NCBI GenBank assembly: GCA_003231035.1
Contig: QIHU01000558.1
Location: 1 to 6,812, forward strand
Reading direction: 5' to 3'
Length of the DNA: 6,812 nt
From: Acidobacteriota bacterium
Lineage (GTDB): Bacteria; Acidobacteriota; Thermoanaerobaculia; Multivoradales; SZUA-115
Made by a program: the position numbers and the translations under genes. Shown piece after piece: positions 1-5,306 of the stretch (the first letter of the stretch is position 1; every line of letters begins with the position of its first letter). The notes below the pieces were generated by a model. It ran no database searches. It worked only from the letters and a program-made list of their open reading frames with translations, and was not told the origin of the DNA.

Positions 1-59
1 CCGTTGCCACCCGAGGTTCCGTCGCGGTGGACGGAGCATAACAACTTAGGCAAGCGGGT

Positions 60-314
60 TCAAGGCATGCGGGGTGGTATTTCGGCGGACTCGGCGCTCG
101 GTGGGTTCTCACCGGCGGTGTTGGGGTCCGGCGTGACTGCGGTTGGCCGCCCTGAGCTTGGCGAATTCACCGGCCCCTCGGCCGTAATTTCAATCGGCAG
201 GGGCTCCTTGGAGCTGCTCTCCCGCCCTCTACCGCAACCCCAAAGGCCAAAAACGACCAGCAGGCCGAGGACCACACAGGGTAGCGCTGACTCCCATCTA
301 CGGTGTGCGTTCAT
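60..314 (-). CDS. Small proline/serine-rich lipoprotein candidate, 84 aa
   Basis: I do not recognise a family. The N-terminus reads as a lipoprotein signal: a short basic n-region with two arginines (MNAHRRWES), a hydrophobic stretch at about residues 11-25, then L24-W25-G26-C27, which would make Cys27 the lipidated residue. Tryptophan at -2 is unusual for a lipobox, so lipidation is plausible rather than certain. The mature part (residues 28-84) is rich in Pro, Ser, Glu and Gly, has no obvious fold and is probably a disordered tether in the periplasm or on the cell surface. The start lies 7 nt after the stop of the Rrf2 regulator gene and has no clear ribosome binding site, so translation may be coupled to that gene. 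The main alternative is that this is a chance ORF; the well-formed signal peptide and the tight operon-like spacing argue against that. Confidence 0.55.
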   Translation of the reverse strand: MNAHRRWESALPCVVLGLLVVFGLWGCGRGRESSSKEPLPIEITAEGPVNSPSSGRPTAVTPDPNTAGENPPSAESAEIPPRMP

Positions 315-321
315 GCCGAGT

Positions 322-819
322 TCAGCTTGGCAGAACGTTCAACACCGAAGGTGGGTCGCCTTCCGCCACCAGATCGCTAGGTACCCGGATCTTGCGGTCG
401 AGGATCTCCTGCTGCCGCGCCGCGAGCCGCGCCAGCGTGGTGCCCCCAAGGATCGTGTTGACCGCCTGCTTGACCTCGAGGAGAACCTCTCGAATCACAC
501 AGTGCTCAGGCCCAACCTCGATATTGCACGGTAGGGCCAGAATCTGATCGACTGAGGTGGTCTGCCCTTCGAGGGTGAGCAGGATGTCGCGCAGGGTGAT
601 CGAGTCGGCCGATCGCGCTAGCAGGTGCCCCCCCTGCGGGCCGCGGTTGGACTGGATCAGATGGTCTTTGGAGAGCAGGGCCAGAATCTGGCGCAAGTAA
701 GGCTCGGGAATGGCCTGACGCTTGGCGATCTCTCTGCTGGTGACCGGCGCATCCTGGCCGTTGCGAGCGATGTAGAGCATCGCGCGCAAACCGTATTCAC
801 CGCGGGTCGAGATCTTCAT
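322..819 (-). CDS. Rrf2-family transcriptional regulator with two candidate Fe-S cysteines
   Basis: A 165-residue Rrf2-family DNA-binding regulator (the family of IscR, NsrR, CymR and RsrR). The family hallmark start is present (MKISTRGEYGLRAMLYIA), then a winged helix-turn-helix over about residues 25-70 with the typical EPYLRQIL recognition-helix segment (39-46) and the wing motif RGPQGGH (59-65), then the dimerisation helix from about 75. Cys98 and Cys107 lie in the loop where IscR and NsrR hold their cluster ligands, but the third cysteine of IscR/NsrR is absent. Glu8, a cluster ligand in RsrR, is present. A [2Fe-2S] sensor with a mixed Cys/Glu/His ligand set is therefore possible; His106 sits beside Cys107. 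Its target cannot be read from the window. The start is supported by a good AAGGA site 7 nt upstream. The gene follows the Nudix gene by 67 bp and has its own candidate promoter; a small lipoprotein gene follows 7 nt later. No isc or suf genes are nearby. Confidence 0.93.
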   Translation of the reverse strand: MKISTRGEYGLRAMLYIARNGQDAPVTSREIAKRQAIPEPYLRQILALLSKDHLIQSNRGPQGGHLLARSADSITLRDILLTLEGQTTSVDQILALPCNIEVGPEHCVIREVLLEVKQAVNTILGGTTLARLAARQQEILDRKIRVPSDLVAEGDPPSVLNVLPS

Positions 820-826
820 GAAGGGT

Positions 827-831
827 CCTTT
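827..831 (-). promoter_or_regulatory. Ribosome binding site of the Rrf2 gene
   Basis: AAGGA on the minus strand, 7 nt before the ATG at 819. It fixes the start and is one of the few clear Shine-Dalgarno sequences in the window. Confidence 0.7.
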
Positions 832-843
832 GTCGTTGCCGAT

Positions 844-852
844 ACCTTACCA
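844..852 (-). promoter_or_regulatory. Candidate extended -10 element of the Rrf2 gene
   Basis: The minus strand reads TGGTAAGGT, an extended -10 (TGN followed by TANNNT), about 24 nt before the ATG. Transcription would start near 837, leaving a short leader that contains the AAGGA site. I see no convincing -35 hexamer. The same nonamer with one change, TGGTAACGT, precedes the plus-strand membrane protein gene at 1552. Rrf2 regulators are often autoregulated, and an operator could lie here, but I find no clear inverted repeat. Confidence 0.35.
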
Positions 853-886
853 GGCGCTAGATGCGCGGCTGGGGGAGGTCGCCGAG

Positions 887-1477
887 TCAACCGTCCTTGA
901 GACTCCGTCGTAGGCCGAGCAGATAGAAGGCGCTGACCACCAGGGTATGCCGGATCTCGCCCTCTGCGATCATTTCTGGAATCCGCTCTAGGGGTGCTTG
1001 ATCCAGGGTGATCTCCTCTTCGCCATCCCCTTCGGGGAGACCGACTTGCTCCAGCTCTTCGGCAAGGTAGGTGACGATGCGGTTGGTCTGGAAGGCGGGG
1101 TTCGGGTCGAGTTCGCCCAGCTGCGTCCACTGGCCGGCGCGGTAGCCGGTCTCTTCCAGAAGCTCACGCTCGGCGGCGGCGCGGGGTTCTTCGTCGGGTT
1201 CGACCATGCCGCCGGGAATCTCCAGCGTCTCCGCCGCAACGCCGTAGCGCCACTGGCGCACCATCAGGACCTCGCCGTTGGGCAGGATGGGTATGACGTT
1301 GATCCAGTCGGGAGCGTCCACCAGGATCGCCACCCGCTGGTCGCCTCCACGGCTCATGGCGGTGGCACCTTCACTACCCGCGGGCGCCTCGCCGGCTTCT
1401 AGCTGCTGGCGCTTGACGGCGAAGATCGGATGTTCGAATAGGGTCTCTTCATCTTTCGGGTACCAGGGTCTGGTCAT
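887..1477 (-). CDS. Nudix hydrolase, ADP-ribose pyrophosphatase-like
   Basis: A 196-residue Nudix enzyme predicted to split a nucleoside diphosphate linked to another moiety, most likely ADP-ribose to AMP and ribose 5-phosphate. The full Nudix box is present at residues 90-112: Gly90, Glu96, Arg104-Glu105, then Glu108-Glu109 (metal ligands) and Gly111. The segment before it (DWINVIPILPNGEVLMVRQW) and the prolines about 13-15 residues after the box (Pro123 and Pro125 within LDPNP) fit the ADP-ribose pyrophosphatase branch rather than the MutT branch. The N-terminal segment (PKDEETLFEHPIFAVKRQ) matches the usual opening of this group, which supports the chosen start. Residues 28-47 form a Gly/Ala/Ser-rich loop that is longer than usual. 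The gene is divergent from the membrane protein gene at 1552. There is no Shine-Dalgarno sequence, but a TATTCT box lies 6 nt upstream. The substrate is inferred from family features only. Confidence 0.92.
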   Translation of the reverse strand: MTRPWYPKDEETLFEHPIFAVKRQQLEAGEAPAGSEGATAMSRGGDQRVAILVDAPDWINVIPILPNGEVLMVRQWRYGVAAETLEIPGGMVEPDEEPRAAAERELLEETGYRAGQWTQLGELDPNPAFQTNRIVTYLAEELEQVGLPEGDGEEEITLDQAPLERIPEMIAEGEIRHTLVVSAFYLLGLRRSLKDG

Positions 1478-1483
1478 GAGGCG

Positions 1484-1489
1484 AGAATA
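1484..1489 (-). promoter_or_regulatory. Candidate -10 box for a leaderless Nudix transcript
   Basis: The minus strand has TATTCT followed by exactly six bases (CGCCTC) and then the ATG at 1477. This is the spacing expected when transcription begins at the A of the start codon. No ribosome binding site is visible upstream, which fits a leaderless mRNA. No good -35 is seen. Confidence 0.35.
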
Positions 1490-1536
1490 CCGCAGGGGCT
1501 ATGGTCTCCACTGGCAAGCCGTGATGAGGAGTTTGC

Positions 1537-1545
1537 TGGTAACGT
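1537..1545 (+). promoter_or_regulatory. Candidate extended -10 for a leaderless small membrane protein transcript
   Basis: TGGTAACGT (TGN plus TANNNT) followed by six bases (CGCGCC) and the ATG at 1552. This is the same geometry as the divergent Nudix start on the other strand. A purine stretch (GATGAGGAG, 1523-1531) lies too far upstream to act as a ribosome binding site. No convincing -35 hexamer is seen at normal spacing. Confidence 0.35.
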
Positions 1546-1551
1546 CGCGCC

Positions 1552-1779
1552 ATGCTTCAGTCCCCCACCCTGCGTGCCGCGCTCGCTTTCGGTTCGCTCT
1601 CGGCTTGGTTGGTGCTCCTGTTTTCGGGGGTAACCTTGGGTCGAGCGATCTACCTGCTGCCCGTCGCCGCCTTGGCCCTGTTCCCTTGGCGCTGGTTGCG
1701 CAAACCGGAAGCCGATCCTTCGATCGATTCGGAGTCCGACGCGCTGGAAGATCTCCTAGACGACGACGGTGTGAGTTAG
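1552..1779 (+). CDS. Small membrane protein with acidic tail, 75 aa
   Basis: Family not recognised. Two hydrophobic segments, about residues 8-28 and 32-47, are joined by a short GRA turn and so should form a helical hairpin. A basic patch (RWLRK, 47-51) follows, and then an acidic tail: 10 of the 20 residues from 53 to 72 are Asp or Glu. By the positive-inside rule the tail is probably cytoplasmic. The gene begins 74 bp from the divergent Nudix gene and is followed 5 nt after its stop by another small two-helix protein gene, so the two probably share a transcript and may form one complex. The acidic tail could be a docking site, but no partner can be named. Support rests on the clean membrane topology, the candidate promoter and the tandem arrangement. 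Confidence 0.6.
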   Translation: MLQSPTLRAALAFGSLSAWLVLLFSGVTLGRAIYLLPVAALALFPWRWLRKPEADPSIDSESDALEDLLDDDGVS

Positions 1780-1784
1780 AACGG

Positions 1785-2054
1785 ATGAGGAGTGGGCTGC
1801 GTATTCTGGGAGGGCTCCTCTTCGTGGTCGGCGCCATCCTGCTTCTCTTTCCGCACCTGCCGGCGCAGCTGGGATGGACCTACGAGTACAAGCGGGAGAA
1901 CCTCGGCGGTCCGTTGGGCATCGAGGCCAAGTATCGGCGCTATGTGGTCATTCCAACTTGGGCTAGCCTGCTGGTCGCGGCGGCGGGGTTGGGGTTGGCG
2001 ATCGTTCCGCGGCAGCGCTCAGTCGCGGCGGCGGCGGGCCCACATTCGCCATAG
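1785..2054 (+). CDS. Small two-helix membrane protein, 89 aa
   Basis: The predicted protein has hydrophobic helices at about residues 5-23 and 56-75, joined by a polar loop of roughly 30 residues rich in Tyr, Lys, Arg and Glu (TYEYKRENLGG and IEAKYRRY). The pattern of a Gly-rich first helix, a PHLP turn and a helix opening IPTWASLL recalls small DUF2905-type membrane proteins, but this is a resemblance of layout and not a firm assignment. The ATG at 1785 was chosen because it follows the previous stop by 5 nt and gives an N-terminus that enters the membrane at once; the reading frame stays open far upstream, but that part runs antisense to the Nudix gene. The last 12 codons (RSVAAAAGPHSP and stop) overlap tail-to-tail with the minus-strand gene ending at 2019. 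It is probably co-transcribed with the 75-residue protein before it. Confidence 0.6.
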   Translation: MRSGLRILGGLLFVVGAILLLFPHLPAQLGWTYEYKRENLGGPLGIEAKYRRYVVIPTWASLLVAAAGLGLAIVPRQRSVAAAAGPHSP

Positions 2055-2243
2055 CCGTTCGGTAGTCTGGATCGCCGAGTAAGCGAGGATGGCGAGGGCG
2101 AGGCCCATCAAGATGGCGATGTTCAGGAAGTAACCGCGCGTGTGGATGAGGAGGAAACCGCTGCCTACCCCGACCAGCAGGGCGATCACGATGCGCAAGA
2201 GGAATCGTTGATCGAAGCCGCGGCTGGCGCTCGGGGGTCTCAT
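2019..2243 (-). CDS. Small basic two-helix membrane protein, 74 aa
   Basis: Family not recognised. There are two hydrophobic segments, about residues 14-33 and 38-56, separated by a tight HTRG turn, and a strongly basic C-terminus (RLWRMWARRRRD). Arginines at both ends place N- and C-termini in the cytoplasm under the positive-inside rule. The ATG at 2243-2241 overlaps the TGA of the FAH-family gene by one base (TGATG), a classic arrangement for reinitiation, and this fixes the start; the open frame extends upstream inside the FAH gene but that part has no membrane-protein character. It is the third gene of the Fic/FAH transcript. Its 3' end overlaps the convergent 89-residue membrane protein gene by 36 bp. 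Confidence 0.6.
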   Translation of the reverse strand: MRPPSASRGFDQRFLLRIVIALLVGVGSGFLLIHTRGYFLNIAILMGLALAILAYSAIQTTERLWRMWARRRRD

Positions 2244-3013
2244 CAGGTTCTGCGCACTCCAACTTTGTTTTTCAGCCTTCCCACCCCGGAGACCTCCACT
2301 TCGATCTCGTCGCCGTCGGCCAATGGGCCGACCCCGGCTGGGGTGCCGGTCAAAATGAGGTCGCCGGGCTCCAGGGTCATCATCCGCGAGACGTAGACCA
2401 CCAGGTCGACGATTCCCCACTGCATCCGTTCCGTGTGGCCACGCTGGCGTTCGTTGCCGTTGACCCGGGTCACCACTTCCAGATCGTCGAGGTCGGCGTC
2501 CACTTGGACCGCCGGGCCGATGGGGCAGAAAGTGTCGAAGGACTTGCCGCGGGCGAAGGTCGCGTCTGACTTTTGGAGGTCGCGGGCGGTGACATCGCAG
2601 GCGCAGGTGACTCCGAGGATGGCCCGCCGCGCCTGCTCGGCGTTGCCCTGGGTGAGCCGTTGGCGCATGACCACCGCGATTTCGCCCTCAAACTCCACCC
2701 GCTCACTTTCGGGGGGGAGCTGGATGGTGGCGGCGGGGCCGATCACCGAGGTCGGAGCCTTCAAGAAAATCAACGGCTCGGTGGGCATCGGGTTACCCAG
2801 CTCTTCGGCGTGGGCTCGGTAATTGCGACCGATCCCCACGATCTTGCGCGGGAAGACCGGCGGCAACAAGCCCTCCTGCTCTAGATCGATCGGTCGTCCG
2901 TACTCCCAGCCGGCGGGCAGGGTTTCGTAGGGGTCTGAATAGAGCAGTCGCAGCTCTCCGCTGGGATCGTGCGCGGCGTAGAAACCCTCGTGGCCGGTGC
3001 GATAGAAGCGCAT
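2243..3013 (-). CDS. Fumarylacetoacetate hydrolase (FAH) family enzyme
   Basis: A 256-residue member of the FAH superfamily, whose metal-dependent members hydrolyse, decarboxylate or isomerise beta-keto acids (FAHD1 acylpyruvase/oxaloacetate decarboxylase, HpcE/HpaG isomerase-decarboxylases). The metal triad is clear: Glu109 and Glu111 in VEFEGEIAVVM, and Asp140 in CACDVTARDLQ, with the same 31-residue spacing as in FAHD1. The IVGIGRNYRAHAEELG segment carries His68 and Glu71, matching the FAHD1 catalytic His-Glu dyad. KSFDTFCPIGP (157-167) and TGTPAGVGPL (222-231) are further family signatures. Residues 1-55 form the usual small N-terminal domain, so the protein is complete. The substrate cannot be told from sequence, and no aromatic degradation genes are nearby. 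The start lies 2 nt after the fic stop, with its ribosome binding site inside the end of fic; the next gene overlaps its stop by one base. Confidence 0.93.
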   Translation of the reverse strand: MRFYRTGHEGFYAAHDPSGELRLLYSDPYETLPAGWEYGRPIDLEQEGLLPPVFPRKIVGIGRNYRAHAEELGNPMPTEPLIFLKAPTSVIGPAATIQLPPESERVEFEGEIAVVMRQRLTQGNAEQARRAILGVTCACDVTARDLQKSDATFARGKSFDTFCPIGPAVQVDADLDDLEVVTRVNGNERQRGHTERMQWGIVDLVVYVSRMMTLEPGDLILTGTPAGVGPLADGDEIEVEVSGVGRLKNKVGVRRT

Positions 3014-3015
3014 GG

Positions 3016-4185
3016 TCAGATTCCCTCGTTGAGGATAGCGAGAAGCGAAGCGTAGGCGAAGAGGCGGCCTCGTTTCTTGCCCGTCATCTCGTGGACAATA
3101 CCGAGCTTTTGCAGACGGTGAAAGGCCGAACCCACGGTGGGTACGGAGAGGCCGGTTTGGGTGGCCGCATTCGCGACGGAGGCGATCGGTTTCTTCTGGA
3201 TGTGGTCATGTAGCCGCAGAGCGGAACTCGCGGTTCCTCCCAGAGATCGAATGCTCTCGCGGTCAGATTCGAAGAGGGTCAAGATGCTCTTCGCGGCTTC
3301 GACGGCCTTGTCGGCGGTGTCTGCGACGCCGTCCAGGAAGAAACCCAACCAACCTTCCCAATCACCTTCGGTGCGAACTCGTTGGAGGTGCTGGTAGTAG
3401 GCTTGTCGATGGGTCTTGAAGTAGAGGCTGAGATAGAGAGTGGGTTCGTCGAGTACCTTTTCGGAGCAAAGCAGCAAGGGGATCAGCAGCCGCCCAAGCC
3501 GTCCGTTACCGTCGAGGAACGGATGGAGTGTTTCCAACTGAACATGCATCAGTCCGGCCTTGATCAGCGGAGGCGTGCGTTCGGGGCGATCGTGTAGAAA
3601 CGACTCGAGTTGTTGCATGCCGGCGACGGATTCGAGCGGCGGAGGTGGAATGAAGGCGGCGAGGGAGGGGTGGCCTCCTCCAACCCAGTTCTGGACGCGT
3701 CGAAACTGTCCGGGATCTTTGTTTTGGCCCCGGGTACCGGCCAGCAAGATACGGTGGATGTCGCGGATCAGTCTGAGAGACAGTGGTAGACCCTGACCGC
3801 GGATCTGTTCCAATCCATGGTAGAGCGCTCGCACATAGTTGGAGACTTCTTGGATCTCGTCGATCGGCAAGGAGGTGAGTTCCTGGCTCTCGAAGAGCAG
3901 GAGTTGCTCTAGTGAGGACTGAGTTCCTTCAATCTGCGAGGAGAGGATCGCTTCCTTGCGCACGTAGAAGAAGAGGAACAACGAGGTGTCCGGCAAGATC
4001 GTTGTCAGACCATCGATCCTACCTAGGCTACGATTGGCTCGTTCAATCCGTTCGAGGCCGATTTGTTCGATGTTGAGGGGTGGCTGTGGAGGCAGCGGAT
4101 AAGGTACGAAGGCTTGGACGGTCGAACCAGCGGCGATCGAGGGGACAGAATGGCCCGTTTTTCGGCCTTTCTGTTCCTCACTCAT
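3016..4185 (-). CDS. Fic domain protein (protein adenylyltransferase), class II-like, with C-terminal winged helix
   Basis: A 389-residue Fic protein, a family that usually transfers AMP from ATP to a hydroxyl side chain of a target protein. The active-site motif is intact at residues 221-232 (HPFLDGNGRLGR) with catalytic His221. An N-terminal inhibitory motif of the S/T-x-x-x-E-G/N type is present at Ser82-Glu86-Gly87 (SSQIEG); the glutamate is expected to block productive ATP binding, so the enzyme should be kept off in cis. Such proteins are class II, and need no separate antitoxin. The Fic core spans about 65-300. The C-terminal part (about 318-389) has the look of a winged helix (VANAATQTGLSVPTVGSAFHRL), as in SoFic-type proteins, and may bind DNA or a partner. 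The target is unknown. The gene leads a tight operon with the FAH enzyme (2-nt gap). Its base composition is less GC-rich than its neighbours: 32 of 60 in 3901-3960 against 39 of 60 in FAH at 2641-2700. No strong Shine-Dalgarno sequence precedes the ATG. Confidence 0.95.
   Translation of the reverse strand: MSEEQKGRKTGHSVPSIAAGSTVQAFVPYPLPPQPPLNIEQIGLERIERANRSLGRIDGLTTILPDTSLFLFFYVRKEAILSSQIEGTQSSLEQLLLFESQELTSLPIDEIQEVSNYVRALYHGLEQIRGQGLPLSLRLIRDIHRILLAGTRGQNKDPGQFRRVQNWVGGGHPSLAAFIPPPPLESVAGMQQLESFLHDRPERTPPLIKAGLMHVQLETLHPFLDGNGRLGRLLIPLLLCSEKVLDEPTLYLSLYFKTHRQAYYQHLQRVRTEGDWEGWLGFFLDGVADTADKAVEAAKSILTLFESDRESIRSLGGTASSALRLHDHIQKKPIASVANAATQTGLSVPTVGSAFHRLQKLGIVHEMTGKKRGRLFAYASLLAILNEGI
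3022..3027 (-). promoter_or_regulatory. Ribosome binding site of the FAH gene, inside fic
   Basis: GAGGGA on the minus strand, 8 nt before the FAH ATG at 3013. It lies within the last codons of fic, so terminating ribosomes cover it and expression of the two proteins is probably coupled. Confidence 0.6.
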
Positions 4186-4213
4186 GGTTCACGGGCTGGG
4201 TGGGGATGAAAAT

Positions 4214-4242
4214 CATATATTTTTCCTAAGCCTCCGGGTTAA
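4214..4242 (-). promoter_or_regulatory. Candidate promoter of the fic operon
   Basis: On the minus strand, TTAACC (4242-4237) and TATATG (4219-4214) are separated by 17 bp; each matches the housekeeping sigma consensus at four of six positions. Transcription would begin near 4207, about 21 nt before the fic ATG. It lies in the most AT-rich part of the window, in a 129-bp gap (4186-4314) that otherwise holds an 8-bp palindrome TTAATTAA (4239-4246) and no visible rho-independent terminator for the permease gene upstream. Confidence 0.4.
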
Positions 4243-4314
4243 TTAAAGTGCGCCCACTATTTTAACTAACAGCTGGTGGATCGTCTAGGATTCACCCGTA
4301 TTGGTCTCCCTGTC

Positions 4315-5280
4315 TCACCGCCGCGTCAGCAGCAACCAGAGAAAAAACGGCCCGCCGAGCAGGGCGGTCAGAACACCGACGGGGATCTCGACCGGGGCCA
4401 TCAGGGTGCGGGCGGCGAGGTCGCAGAGCGCAAGGAAGGCGCCGCCGCCGAGCAGGCAGGCGGGGATCAAAATCAGGTGGCCTTGGCTCACCGTGCGGCG
4501 CAGAATGTGGGGCACGATCAAGCCGACGAAGCCGATCGGTCCGGCCACCGCGACCAGCGAGCCGATGGCCAGCGAGGTGCCGCCGAGGATCCACCAGCGC
4601 AGCCGACTCAGGTCCACCCCGCGGCTGGCCGCCAGCTCTTCGCCGGTGAGCAACAGGTCCAGCTCACGGCGCAAGAAGAACAAGAGCGCGGCCGCGCCCA
4701 GGGCCCACGGCAGGAGCCAGGCCACCTCCCGGTAGCCGACCACCGCCAGGCCACCCATCATCCAGCGCACCATGCGGAAGGTCTTGGTGGGGTCGGCGAA
4801 GTACTGCAAGAAGAGGATCAAGGCCGAGGCCGAGAGTGAGATCGAGATCCCGGCGAGCAGCAGGGTGGAGGTCTCGATCCCTTGCCGACGCATCGCCAGG
4901 CCGAGGACCAGCGCACCGGCGGCGAGGGCGCCGAGGAAACTGGCCACGGCCAGACCGAGGAGCGAGTCGGCCAAGCCGGTTTGAATCGCGATCACCGCGC
5001 CGAGGGCGGCGCCGCTGGAAACACCCAGGGTGTAGGGTTCGGCCAGCGGGTTACGGAATAGGGTCTGGAAGCCCAACCCGCTGAGCGCCAGCAGGCCACC
5101 CGCGGCCAGGGCGAGCAAGACCCGTGGCAGACGGATGCGCCAGAGGATGGTCGCCGCGGTGGAGTCGCCACCCAGGGCGTCGGCCAAGCTGACCGCGTGG
5201 CTACCGAGTAGCGGCGCGACAACCAAGACGGCCAGCCAGACCACGGCGATCAGCAGCAATTTGCGGCTAGCCTTCTTCAT
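4315..5280 (-). CDS. btuC: ABC importer permease, FecCD/BtuC family
   Basis: A 321-residue inner-membrane permease of the BtuC/FecCD/FhuB family, which as a homodimer forms the channel for cobalamin, haem or iron-siderophores. Family signatures appear in order: RLPRVLLALAAGGLLALSG (50-68), RNPLAEPYTLGVSSGAALGA (76-95), the coupling-helix region GEELAASRGVDLSRLR (213-228), AGPIGFVGLIVPHILR (246-261) and EIPVGVLTALLGGPFFLWLL (298-317). The sequence is hydrophobic throughout, with room for the usual ten helices, and full length for the family. It is the last gene of the importer operon. The ATG at 5280 begins MKKASRK, a good basic N-terminus, and lies in the last copy of a 13-bp tandem repeat; no Shine-Dalgarno site precedes it, so it probably depends on coupling to the ATPase gene. 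The symbol follows from the BtuF-like binding protein; an iron-siderophore or haem role is the alternative. Confidence 0.93.
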   Translation of the reverse strand: MKKASRKLLLIAVVWLAVLVVAPLLGSHAVSLADALGGDSTAATILWRIRLPRVLLALAAGGLLALSGLGFQTLFRNPLAEPYTLGVSSGAALGAVIAIQTGLADSLLGLAVASFLGALAAGALVLGLAMRRQGIETSTLLLAGISISLSASALILFLQYFADPTKTFRMVRWMMGGLAVVGYREVAWLLPWALGAAALLFFLRRELDLLLTGEELAASRGVDLSRLRWWILGGTSLAIGSLVAVAGPIGFVGLIVPHILRRTVSQGHLILIPACLLGGGAFLALCDLAARTLMAPVEIPVGVLTALLGGPFFLWLLLTRR

Positions 5281-5306
5281 TCGTCGCTGTCATTCGTCGC
5301 TGTCAT
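5277..5306 (-). other. Possible 9-codon relay ORF between ATPase and permease genes
   Basis: An ATG at 5306 overlaps the TGA of the ATPase gene by the ATGA arrangement and opens a 9-residue frame (MTATNDSDE). Its TGA (5279-5277) overlaps the permease ATG in the same ATGA manner. Ribosomes could therefore pass from the ATPase gene to the permease gene by two reinitiation steps. The peptide itself is merely repeat-encoded and no function is claimed for it. Confidence 0.3.

Noticed and set aside
1..39. Minus-strand ATG at 39 opening a frame that runs off the left edge
   Set aside because: Only 13 codons are visible, with no ribosome binding site and no recognisable motif, so a gene cannot be supported.
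4..534. Plus-strand open frame of 176 codons at the left end
   Set aside because: It runs antisense to the lipoprotein and Rrf2 genes, has no domain or membrane pattern, and its second half is the complement of a clear Rrf2 coding sequence.
1278..1784. Upstream extension of the 89-residue membrane protein frame
   Set aside because: The open stretch is antisense to the Nudix gene and overlaps the 75-residue gene in another frame; the start at 1785 gives a sensible membrane protein.
2244..2420. N-terminal extension of the 74-residue membrane protein inside the FAH gene
   Set aside because: The extra residues are Arg/Gly/Pro-rich and typical of an out-of-frame reading of GC-rich DNA; the TGATG junction gives a better start.
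3016..4185. Fic gene as half of a Doc/Phd-type toxin-antitoxin pair
   Set aside because: The protein is far longer than Doc and carries its own SxxxEG inhibitory motif, and no small antitoxin gene adjoins it.
4239..4246. Palindrome TTAATTAA as an operator
   Set aside because: Eight bases of A/T in an AT-rich gap are weak evidence, and it has no flanking symmetry; it merely overlaps the candidate -35.
4186..4314. Possible cobalamin riboswitch or terminator near the B12-type importer
   Set aside because: The gap is downstream of the importer, too short for a cobalamin riboswitch, and shows no stem-loop followed by a T run. Any riboswitch would be beyond the right edge, upstream of the binding-protein gene.
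4276..4839. Long plus-strand frame rich in Gln, Ala, Gly and His
   Set aside because: It is the complement of the permease gene; the low-complexity composition comes from reading hydrophobic codons backwards.
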